DNA from: Prostheceraeus crozeri
Taxonomy: Eukaryota; Platyhelminthes; Polycladida; Euryleptidae
DNA length: 64,000 nucleotides
Assembly (NCBI GenBank): GCA_907163375.1
Contig: CAJQUW010010459.1
Coordinates: 62,001 to 126,000 of the forward strand
Direction: 5' to 3'
Part shown: positions 52,694 to 62,281 of the stretch, in pieces
Layout of the letters: every line of letters begins with the position of its first letter
Position numbering within the stretch: the first letter of the stretch is position 1
The notes under the pieces: model-generated
Seen by the model: the letters and a program-made list of their open reading frames with translations, nothing else
Databases searched by the model: none
Told to the model about the DNA's origin: nothing
Position numbers and translations under genes: made by a program

Positions 52694-52723
52694 ACCTGAG
52701 GAAGGGAGCAGGTGACTCCCGAA
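52694..52723 (+). ncRNA. Hammerhead-like core, right arm
   Basis: CTGAGGA (52694-52700), stem GGGAG (52702-52706) with CTCCC (52714-52718), then GAAAC (52719-52723) and a GTC at 52727-52729. AC with GT could form a 2-bp stem III around GTT, placing C52729 at the usual cleavage position. Stem I partners are not evident. Confidence 0.45.
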
Positions 52724-52823
52724 ACGTTGTCCAGCAATTAGAGATTTTCTCACATAGTGGCTATTTTATTATTACAATTATCCGACGAACATTTTCGGTT
52801 ACCTGGATTATACTTTTGGTTAT

Positions 52824-54486
52824 AAAGAACAGAAATGCATGTCTTCTTAGTGTCGAATCTCACGAAGAAAGGAAAACAAACGAGGAAAAGAGAAGGTAAG
52901 TTATAGGAAGAGCTTGATATATAACTTTGTCGCCTACATACTTGTCATGATTGTATTCCAATCGCATTCATAAATATGAATAAATAATTTTCTGAAGTGA
53001 TTTGTAAGTTTACTCGCGTGCTACGTCTGATACTTTCAAAAAAGCAATATAATGACCTTCTATCAAAATTTTATTAACTATTGCCTCCTACGTACTCAAT
53101 TAAGCGCATCAACTTCAGAAATAAAATTGATGCGGCAAACTTTATTCCTTTAAAACGATTTGGGTAATTTTAGACCTAATATTAAGTCACAAGATTAATA
53201 GTATTTCAATGAAGTGATACATTGAGTCAAAGCGAATAAGAATGATCCTAGCCAGACCAGAGAAGCAAAAATTAGGACATTTGTATCACAAACAGCCAGA
53301 TAAATGTTGGAGAAATAACCAAAGAGAAATTATAGTAAAGCAGCGAATAAATTGCAGTAATTTACAGAGCCTTACTATAGAACATGCGATTGACTATAAA
53401 TCCGGGAAAGTTCGAATAAAGTAATGAGAATTACGAACACGACTTTCGATCAATATAAAATTTTTAGATTTCTACCTCTGGTTGAAGATTATGATGCTTC
53501 ATTGCATCATTATATCAAAATATCAACTCTTAAGAGTTACCGACTGAATGTGCTTCGTTATGACTGCTATTCGTCGATTTGACAAACGGAGGGTGACTAC
53601 CCATCTCTCACTGCGAGAAGTTGGGGCATCTCTAGATACGATCCGTTGTCATTACACAGGTCCTAATTACCTAATATTCTCGATTTGCAAGTGTGGTCAG
53701 CACACTGATAACGATCAATTCCAGTTTAAGGATCACTGTGTCGCTGTAATGGTCGCACTTTTAGTCACTGGAGCAGTCAAGTCGTAGAGCCGAAGTAACA
53801 GAGTAGTAGAAATGTCTACAATACCACACGTAAGGATACGTCGATTCTATTCTACGTCACAGACCGCACGGCAAAATCCTTTGATTGAAAAAGCTTGACA
53901 GATTTTCTAGTCAATTTCAGTGCAAAGTTCAAAATAAAGTTACTCTTATCCGGTACCGAAGTGGAGAATCTATAAGAAAAAGTAATTATGTATTGTAGTT
54001 CACATTTCTAGTTATATTCGAATATACACGTACTCGTATGTCCAAATATTTCCAGCAGCTTATATCTCTACAATTTCGAAATCCATACAAATGCTATACA
54101 TCAAAACTACAGATGCACCAACACTTCTAGGAATATTCATTTGATTCATCGACTTGAAGATAAAATAAATACTTTATTTTGATGAAAAAAGTCGAGCAGA
54201 AGATTTTTGAAGATTCTTGCTTTTTTGATTTTGCAAAATGCTATGTCAAGACTCGATTTTCGGGTTTTAGGACTTTTAGAATTGTGTTTATCATATACCT
54301 GCCTAATTCTGCAACAGCCACTTTTGCAAGGAAAAGCGCAGAGAGCCAAAAAGTATTACAGGAACTTTCTTTATATTATAATAAATAATTTAATGTAACA
54401 TATAAAATAATTCACATATATGATTTTCGAATTATTTTTTTATAATTGTTTTGTAATACTCGTATATATAAAAATTGCATAAAATA
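52824..54486. other. Intergenic, nothing recognised
   Basis: Only short chance open frames; no paired ends or array seen. Confidence 0.4.
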
Positions 54487-56143
54487 CAGTCCGTTTCATA
54501 AAATGTGGATCATCCTAAAATTTGACTAAATAAAACATAAGTATGATACAGAAAGCATTGTTCATGTTATTTCATGTCCCTAACATATTTAAATGTCCTT
54601 ATATAATCTGATAAGCTATGATACAGTAACGGTTCTTAAGAAGCTAATATTTTGTGGCCCTACCCTTATTGTCAATGACATTACCAATTCGTCTAGGCAT
54701 TGATTCGATGATATCGTTGATTTTTGACTGATCTAACTTTCTCCACTCTCTTTTTAACAGTGACGTAAGTTGTGATACGCCATCTGTAGGTAGCAGTGAA
54801 CGACGAACGTTACGTTCTAGAATACTCCATACATTTTCTATGGGATTCAGATCAGTAGAACGAGTTGGCCAAGATAATGTCGTAAGCCCTAATTGAGACT
54901 TGCATAAGTTGACTCTACTACTTCTGTGACACGTAGCATTATCATCCATAAATAACCAAGTCGATGGATCACCAAGTTGATCTGTCATTTGGCCAATGCT
55001 CATTCGTAAAACATTCACATAGCATTCAGAATTCATGGTTCCTTGGTGTATGTGAAGTTCAGGGAGGCCATTGGTCCAAATGCCAGCCCAAATCAGTAGA
55101 GTCGCACCACCTTGTACCCGGGCACGATGTAAATGTCTCGGGATTTCCTGATCTGATTTTATCCATAATCTCAATCGACCATCACTATCCTTCAGACGGA
55201 CTGATGCCTCATCAGACCAGACAACCCGATCCCATTGATTTCGCCAGTGACAATGACTCATTGCCCATCTGAGACGTCTTTTTGTATGCTGATCTGGTAA
55301 TTCGATCTGAGAGGGCCTCTTACAGCTCTTGAAATTCGACTCAATAAGTCTTCTACGAATAGTGGACTTAGAAATAGACGAGTCTAGTGCAGCCATCTCA
55401 GTTAACGAGAGACTTGGATCAACTTAAACAAATCTCAAAATTAGGCGGTCTCTACGTTTGGATGTTTTGCGTGGACGGCCAGAGCCCTCTTTACGACAGA
55501 GTTGAAGATCATCATTATGCCATCGATGCACATTTGTGTAAGGGACATTTAGTCACTTGCTTGTAGCTCGCAAAGAAAACCCTAGTTCTGGCAAGGCTGA
55601 CACTTTGCCTTTTGTGAATGCGATCTCGTTATTGTTCATTTGTGCTTTGTATTGTTTTCAACCGGTAAGAGATAGATTTCTAGTTGAAAGCAATCAGGAG
55701 TGCTGCCAACACCACCGCAACGAAGTCAGGAAGCTATGGAACATGAAGTCCAGTTTATCACATGTAGCAGTTACATTATTGTTGATGAATAATGGTGCTA
55801 TACTGGCTCTGATTGACCGATTTTCTTTATTTTTGTTTTGCTTGATAGCTTTTGGCTTGTAGAACAACATATTACATAACAAAGGAAAGAAATGTAATTT
55901 TATAAGAGTGAGGTATGATTTTGTGTAACATTGCTAAATGAAGATCAAATTATCTACTACTTTTTTTATCTATAACAGGAAAACAACTCAATATTCATGC
56001 TTGAAATTTCCAACAATGATATTAGTAAGCACAACTGACATATCTTCCAAATTTCAGAGAAATTCGTTCAAGTTTGGCGGAGTTAGACAAAGTTGAAGTT
56101 AAGGCGATGTTTAAGGGTGATCCATTTTTTATGAAACAATCTG
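54487..56143 (-). mobile_element. Tc1-type DNA transposon, nearly complete
   Basis: TA on each side (54485-54486 and 56144-56145). The imperfect inverted ends are cagtccgtttcataaaatgt at the left and, inward from the right, cagattgtttcataaaaaat, continuing ggatcatcct / ggatcaccct. The 1,657 bp carry one transposase frame on the minus strand. Size, TA target and DD34E enzyme define a Tc1 element. Confidence 0.88.
54644..55639 (-). pseudogene. Tc1 transposase, 331 codons with two nonsense codons
   Basis: From ATG at 55639-55637 (MNNNEIAFTKGKVSALPELG) to the stop at 54644 the frame is kept for 332 codons. Two stops interrupt it: TGA at codon 29 (55555-55553) and TAA at codon 72 (55426-55424). 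Blocks in order: N-terminal helix-turn-helix, GRPRKTSKRRDR hook, a second DNA-binding helix set, VVWSDEASVRL (first Asp), LFMDDNATCHRS (second Asp), and DLNPIENVW (Glu). Thirty-four residues lie between the second Asp and the Glu, the DD34E spacing of Tc1. The catalytic half is open without a break. Confidence 0.9.
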
Positions 56144-56449
56144 TACCTTATTACAGGAAAAATTTTACTTATTAGTGGCATAGTAACCATGTCATTTGGG
56201 ATAACCTTTCGAAAAGACAGTTGGTTAACAAATTATGTAAAGATACTTTTTTAAAAAATTATTTACAGTACGTCGAAGCTAAATAATCAGAAAAAATGAA
56301 ACATCCATCAACCTCAAGAGGGAAGACTGAGTACTGAGATGCTGAGTAAAAATAAAAAACTCAAAAATTGTATAGAAAATTTAATCTTGACCCTTGATTG
56401 TCAATGATGCTTTTGTAAGAAAATAAATAAAAATAAATTTAAAATATCA

Positions 56450-56700
56450 ATGTCGTTTACCGGTAAACCGGGTGAGAAACCAGCATGCGCTTTCATTTGG
56501 TCAGATAAAAATCAATGCACCTGCAACATTTGCACTACTAATGGCCTTCAATTTAATTGCACAAACAAACATGTCATCTATGAATTTTCTTGTAAATTTT
56601 GGAAAAAAATTACATCGGCCAAACGTGTCAACCTTTCCAGGTTCGGTATACAGAACATGAACGTAGCCTCAAAAAATGAAAGGGGCTATTAGTGATATTT
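56450..56700 (+). mobile_element. PLE-like zinc-knuckle/GIY fragment
   Basis: Open stretch with CTCNICTTNGLQFNC and NKHVIYEFSCKF, then KKITSAKRVNLSRF and YTEHERSLKN-like text in the adjoining frame. Cys-rich linker followed by xVIYxxxCxxCxxxYIGQ is the usual entry to a PLE or related GIY-YIG domain. A short relic, opposite in strand to PLE copy 2. Confidence 0.5.
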
Positions 56701-57094
56701 AAATAGTGATATTATAATCACTAAATAGTGACTATTTACGATTTCAGTGTCCAGATTACTGACTGCATCAACGAAACGCTTCGGGAATCGCAGCTGTTAT
56801 AATCAAGTCGTCAGGAGCTACTGGGAGAGATTTTTGCTAATTCATCACTTCAATATGAGCGACTCCGTACACCAGAACTCTCACAAATATCGCATCAATA
56901 AACAGAATTATCGAGACTTTCTATCTGAACAGTGTAGATTAGGAGTGCACCAAGCGTTCGGTTCGGCCGAACTAGGGTACCGAACTTTTTTCGTCAATGT
57001 GTTGATGTCTTGACTAAAGGTATTCATTTTTGTTAATGATGGAAAGAGTCATGAGTTTTGCTGTTGAAATTTTAATTTTTTTTCTTTGTAATTA

Positions 57095-57125
57095 ATTTCG
57101 GTCAATATACGTTGACCATCATCAG
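57095..57125 (-). ncRNA. Hammerhead-like motif in PLE copy 2 tail
   Basis: Minus strand: CTGATGA, an exact hammerhead consensus, then a hairpin with stem GGTCAA/TTGACC, then GAAATTAATTAC. Copy 1 has a different stem sequence (AGTTAAC/GTTAACT) that also pairs, while the flanking GAAATTAATT is shared. Confidence 0.55.
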
Positions 57126-57377
57126 ACACTTAACACAAATTCAAAATTCATATTGGGTGGTACAACAGCTTTCAGAAATCATAGATTTTCAGAAATCTAG
57201 GATAGAAATATATAACAATCATATAAAAAAGGAATAGAAATATAAAAGAATGTGACAGGCAGGGTGACCACTTCGCAAAGCCAAAACTTCTGACCACCTC
57301 ACATATCATCAAACCAACCAAGAATTTCTGTCGATTAAATAGGCCAAAAAAGGTCCAACTTGTAAATCAAGTACTAC

Positions 57378-58292
57378 CAGGGTGGCGGCCAAATTTCAAG
57401 CTTCAAATTCCCGGGCTATTTCATCGAAATTCCATGGTTTTCTTTTATTAGGAATGAGAACGCGGTGTCACAAAAAATCCAGATATATTCTAGGGAGCCC
57501 ATACGCTACTCTTCTGGGACCGATTTTCAGTTTTCATTAGATTACGTGAAATCCAAGAGTCAATTCTAAATAGTTATGAATCCTTATGCGCCTACAAACA
57601 ATCGGCTCTTTGCTGTGACAAAAAATGCATTGATCATTAATGAACTAAGACCATAGATAGCTTAATAACTAATTAGAGCTCAACCGTATAGAGGCAAAGT
57701 TTTCTTTTTATGTTTTCTAAAGCACCGAAGGTGAAACTTCCAGCCTTTTGCGAGCAGAACTAGCAACATTTTTATGTTTTCTAAAGCGCCGAAGGTGAAA
57801 CTTCCAGCCTTTTGCGAGCAGAACTAGCAACATTTTTATGTTTTCTAAAGCGCCGAAGGTGAAACTTCCAGCCTTTTGCGAGTATAATTGGTAGAATTTT
57901 TGTGTTTTCTAAAGCGCCGCAAGTGAAACTTCCAGCCTTTAGCGAGTATAACTAGTGGCATTTTTCACCAAAATGAAGTAAATTGCGTGCAAGTGTCACA
58001 CATATCAATGACACAGTCGTATGGCAACCAAAAAATTTATGAAGTCGTGAATATTTCGTCCAGATGTTGTGCAAGATTATTGGATATTTCAATTAAGATT
58101 CGAAGCAATTTAATAGAAATGATGGGCTTAATAAAGGTCACATTAAAGGCAGGTGAAATCGAGAAGTTCACTCATTTAACTTGATGGGAAAAAATCACAA
58201 AATGACAACCCTGGGCTATTTAATGGCTAATTGGCTATTTCGCTAGAATTTCCGGGCGATTACCGGTCCCCCTGGGCGCGGCTGCAACCCTG
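57378..58292. mobile_element. Nested hAT-type element with minisatellite
   Basis: Ends cagggtggcggcc and, inward from the right, cagggttgcagcc. Flanked by gtactac at 57371-57377 and 58293-58299 (7 bp certain, 8 with one ambiguous end base). Contains a four-copy 64-bp tandem repeat. Inserted in the hAT at 57260-58978, which is itself in a PLE: three layers. Confidence 0.8.
57705..57960 (+). repeat. Tandem repeat, 4 x 64 bp
   Basis: The word ctaaagc recurs at 57717, 57781, 57845 and 57909, a strict 64-bp period. Units read tttttatgttttctaaagc, then cgaaggtgaaacttccagcc, then ttttgcgag. Units 1-3 are almost identical; unit 4 has drifted. Confidence 0.95.
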
Positions 58293-59600
58293 GTACTACC
58301 TTTGGAAAAAATTGAACATCCTTATTGCGAGTATTTATGAAAATATCTAATAGTCTTAAATACAGATATAAGATACCTATGTGCGTTGAAATTAAATCAA
58401 TATTTAGACGTATCTTCCCACTTATAGAAACATACACATACATACGTACAGAAAAAATTAAAAACTACATTTGGCATCGATTTTAGAATTCATTATTCTA
58501 AAAAAATGATACAGATCCAGATGCAAAACCACATATAAAAATATTAGGATATGACTTTGCCTGCACTAATTACTTTCAGTCTTGAATGATACATTTGAAG
58601 CGGGCAACCAATTTATGAGAACAAATCTTTAAAACAATTATTATTATCTAAAAACAATTATTCATGCACATGGTACATTTGAAAAGAGGTACCGGTATCG
58701 AATATATATAGCATCCAATTGAAAACAATATCTACAGTCTTAACAACAAAACTATCACTTTCTGAACATTTTTGAGATAATAGAATCAGAAACACTATCC
58801 TGACGTTCAGCGTTACGATGAACGTTAGATGAGTAGTTAACCTGGAGAGCGAGAAATATCGCAATGATAAAAAAACACTGATAAGCAGGAATTTATAAAA
58901 TTCTGACTTTCTGACCAAGGGCCTTAATTTCTGACCATTTCTGACTGGTCAGAAAATTCTGACCAAGTGGTCACCCTGGTGACAGGTAGTATTGGGCTAC
59001 ATTTTACCAATAGCAATTCATGTAAAAATTGACCTAATTAGATATAGGTCTATATATAGAAGATATAGGCCTACATGTAGCGGTGCTACAAGGTGTAGTA
59101 AACATCGTAAGAAAAGGGCAATGCAATGTGAATTATGAGTAGGTTATCAGGAAAGCAACAGCATAAATTAACAATAACTAAGAATTAGATGACGCATTAA
59201 ATGAAAAGGAAATCTGTAAAGCTTTCGAGTTCGATCTTATCATTTATTAATTCTTGGGCTCAATTTATGAATCATCATGGCCTCTCGCAAACGCAAATTA
59301 GCTTCATCGTTGTCTTTAGTTAAAATTGTCGTGGAAAAACACATAGTTTGCCATTAATTAAGATGTTTGTTCAATATTTAATTTTCATTTTTTGCATTTT
59401 CTCTTCAACGGACTTAAAGGTGTTTCACACTGCTTCCAATATAAAATTCGTTATATGAATTGCATGTTTTCGTTTTTCTTACAGAATTTTCACCCCTAGC
59501 ACAGGTAGGAGACATGAACGAAGCTAGGAGTCACTAAACGAAACCGTAATTAATTGAATGATTTTAAATAAATACGAGGAAGAAACAGATCATAATTTGA

Positions 59601-59850
59601 CTATGCTGTCCCCATCAAAAACCTGTTCGCACGCCTCTTGGAAGTATCAATATTGCATTGGTCAGAGAAAGTGGACTGGGGAAGCTGATTCCAAAACTGT
59701 GTAGTACGAACAAAATAGCTTTTCGAGCGACTCACAGTACGTGCGCGTTCAAAGTTCACATGATAGCATGAGTGCACTAGCTCAGCGTGTGCTTCTGGAG
59801 AAGATCTTAGGTTTAGGGACACTCATTTTCCACAAAACTGCTTCTACCGA
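59601..59850 (-). mobile_element. LINE C-terminal fragment (Jockey/CR1-like)
   Basis: An open stretch of 73 codons has SKSYFVRTTQFWNQLPQSTF and IDTSKRRANRFL before the stop. RTxxxWNxLPxxxxxxxxxxxFKxxxxxxL is the usual end of Jockey/CR1-type LINE polymerases. 5' truncated. Confidence 0.7.
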
Positions 59851-60540
59851 AATAATATTTGCAGACCACCCAGCCGATTCGAATTTAAAAAAAGCGAATC
59901 GATAATTTTTACATCAAGCAATGTAGAATAGTGCTATAACAATAGTGCTATAACGACATAATGTGCCATCAAGCCATGCACTACCACGAATACTACGAAC
60001 CTGTGTAGATTGCGAATATTACTTTCTGGTACAAAAATAACTTGTCGGAGTACCTCTTAGGAGGTATTTTCCATACATCTTGTTAGACGATTCGCAAATG
60101 CACCAGACCATATTTATACATAAAACTAGCCTTTCTGCTCTATTAATGATCAGACATATAGGGCGGTTCTCGTGAAATCACGAGTGCGTGAATTTCACGA
60201 ATCACGAGCCATATTTTCGTGAATTCGTGAATTGACCCCGATTTCACGAAATCGCTATTATGCTGTATGTAAACCGGGTGATCAACTGACAGGCAAGCAT
60301 TCGATTAATAATGTACCATGCGGAGAGCACAGCATTATATTGCCAGTCAGTAGATCGGCGGAGACGCACGTGCACGCCTCTGTTCATTCGTGATCGTGAA
60401 GCGATTAGTCAGTAGTCTCCCCTAATCGATCTCAAATTCAGTGCCATTCAGACAGCAGCGCCTATTCACGCCTAGAGTCCACGAGAATCGAGGACCTTTT
60501 CATTTCAGCTGACCTCGCGCTCACAGTCAGAGTGTAGAGA

Positions 60541-60894
60541 ATGGCGACAGCGCAAATTGATCTAACAGGTGGAACTGCTAAGGAAGTTTGGAAAAAGTTT
60601 AAAGGCAATTCGTATGTTTGGGATCATTTTCTTAAACATATTTCCGGTCCCAGAGCAAAATGCCTGCATTGTGGAAGCATCCTCAACATAAAAAATGGTA
60701 GTACTGGAGGATTAAGGCGACACTACGACAACATCCACAACAAGACAACTCCCTCTGAGGCGGAACTCTCTTCAACATCATCTGCGAAAACTTTAAAATG
60801 CGAAGAACCACCAGCGAAACAAACCATCCGACCATTTGTACGGAAATCCGAAGCTCATTGTCGGATGAGATGTTATGCAGTTTGTGTTTGTTAA
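60541..60894 (+). CDS. BED-type zinc finger protein (hAT-derived, 117 aa)
   Basis: MATAQIDLTGGTAKEVWKKF opens the frame. The BED finger spans about residues 25-66, with VWDHFLKH, CLHCG (C40, C43) and HYDNIH (H61, H66). The BED domain is the DNA-binding head of hAT transposases. The frame then has a Ser/Thr/Glu-rich stretch and ends RMRCYAVCVC. It lacks the RNase H-like catalytic core and the dimerisation region. ATG follows a stretch without in-frame starts. It may be only the first transposase exon or the remains after deletion; expression is unknown. Confidence 0.65.
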   Translation: MATAQIDLTGGTAKEVWKKFKGNSYVWDHFLKHISGPRAKCLHCGSILNIKNGSTGGLRRHYDNIHNKTTPSEAELSSTSSAKTLKCEEPPAKQTIRPFVRKSEAHCRMRCYAVCVC

Positions 60895-60975
60895 GGGCAT
60901 TTTACAATAAACACTAAATGTCTCAAAAAATGATTTGAGTATACGGTACCGGTCAGGTACACGTACATGTTACCC

Positions 60976-61305
60976 GTAAAAGTGCAGGATTGTGGTAGGA
61001 ATCACAACTTGTTGTTTATTACATGCATAACTTGTTTTTCATTACATGTACGTTCGTAATTAATATGATTCCCTGTCAAAGTTGTGATAAAAATATACAT
61101 GCTTTATTTTTGAGATTTTGAAAAGCGTAAAAGTGCATGATTGTTTTGAGTTGTGATTCACAACTTGTTGTTTATTACGTGTACTTTTGCTGCTTATCAC
61201 ATACACAACTTGTTCTTCATTACATATTCGTTAGTAATTAACATGATTTCCTGTCAGATTTGTGATAGAAAATATACATGCTTCATTTTTGAGATTTTGA
61301 AATTA
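60976..61305 (+). repeat. Head-to-tail duplication inside the BED hAT
   Basis: Two units, about 60976-61126 and 61127-61305. Both start gtaaaagtgca and end gagattttgaaa, and both contain cacaacttgttgtttattac. The second is longer by about 28 bp. Confidence 0.8.
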
Positions 61306-61402
61306 GTTTTTGAGTAACTATATTGTTCTACACTTTCATGAAATTCTCATTTCGTGAATCGTGAAATGAATATTTCGTGAAATGCCCAGCCCTACAGACA
61401 TA

Positions 61403-62245
61403 TAACCAGCAATCAATTTAGATTGCTTCAATTTTAGACAAATAATGTAGATTCCAAGATTGTTTCATAGAATTGCTGAAACATAGCGTTGAAAAAATCA
61501 AAAAAAATTCTGCTAGAAAATTCAGCAGAATGAAGATGATTCATAATTTCTAATGTGGTTAAGGAAATTTCTCTAACTGCCACGCTTCCAACTGCTAAAT
61601 TAGCCCAAAACATTGAACATTTCTTTCATCTGAATATTCCAAAGCATATTTTCAAGCATTTATTAGATAAGGATCTGTCAACTAAGTCATGCAAAATGGA
61701 TTATATGACGAGTAAAGGATCCTTATTAAGGTTTTACATCAATATGGCAATTATTTTATACAGTAATAGAATGTACACAGAAGGTTTCATTTGATGATTA
61801 TTGCCGTTTTCTTCAGAACTCGCAGGCCTGATATTATGTTAATAATATTGCATACTAGGATGCATTTTTGTAAAGGAAGATAATGTTTATAATAAAGCTA
61901 TATTATTGAAGCAAAATTGATCTCATATTAAATGGACATTGTAGCAAACGTTAATTTAGATGTATAAGTGTCAACTTGTATATTTACGATCAATGAAATT
62001 GATGTTCCTCAATTATGCAGCCCTATAGTAATTAGATGACAAATATTTCAAAAATGGAATTTTTCCGACAATGGACGGCTGCCAAAGAGAGAAAATTATG
62101 TAGTGAGTGATTTACATTAGAGTAGGATCTTTACAGACCCTTTCCGTCAAGCTTTTGACTGTAAGTGGGCCTATTCCAGAGATCAAAACTGCCTGTTTTG
62201 AGACATATATCAGGTACTTTTTCAATCAAAACTTTACAGTGAAAA
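61403..62245. other. Intergenic, nothing recognised
   Basis: AT-rich; a 79-codon chance-like frame at 61555-61794 has no familiar motif. Confidence 0.4.
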
Positions 62246-62246
62246 C

Positions 62247-62272
<26 letters not shown>
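62246..62272. repeat. (AT)n microsatellite
   Basis: About 13 AT units, ending a few bases before the element at 62282. Confidence 0.9.
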
Positions 62273-62277
<5 letters not shown>

Positions 62278-62281
62278 TTAC

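Larger units (their letters stand above)
52595..52809. mobile_element. PLE-derived palindromic insertion
   Basis: Two arms of about 80 bp pair with a single mismatch (about 52599-52678 and 52686-52768) around a 9-bp spacer. A 14-bp direct repeat, atacttttggttat, flanks the unit at 52581-52594 and 52810-52823. The length of that duplication suits target-primed reverse transcription rather than a cut-and-paste transposase. Each arm contains a hammerhead-like core typical of PLE terminal repeats. Confidence 0.7.
57260..58978. mobile_element. hAT element inside PLE copy 2
   Basis: Ends cagggtgaccactt (57260-57273) and aagtggtcaccctg (58965-58978). Exact 8-bp duplication gtgacagg at 57252-57259 and 58979-58986. 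Both ends carry repeated tctgacca words. No transposase seen; about half of its 1,719 bp is another element (57378-58292). Confidence 0.9.
57040..59470 (-). mobile_element. PLE copy 2, 3' end only, decayed
   Basis: Minus-strand text at about 59460-59210 contains NEFYIGSSV and ANLRLREA, aligning with NFYIGSTI and NLRLREA of copy 1. The non-coding tail also matches: caggtagtattgggctacat at 58983-59002 versus the equivalent near 3378 in copy 1. The copy is broken, lacks the reverse transcriptase, and is interrupted by a hAT element at 57260-58978. Its far end holds a hammerhead-like motif at the same relative place as in copy 1. Confidence 0.8.
60159..61394 (+). mobile_element. hAT element keeping a BED zinc finger
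   Basis: Exact 8-bp duplication cagacata at 60151-60158 and 61395-61402. Ends tagggcggttctcgtg and, inward from the right, tagggctgggcatttcacg; both are followed by cgtgaaat palindromes. Carries one open frame with a BED finger and a large internal duplication; the transposase catalytic region is missing. Confidence 0.9.
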
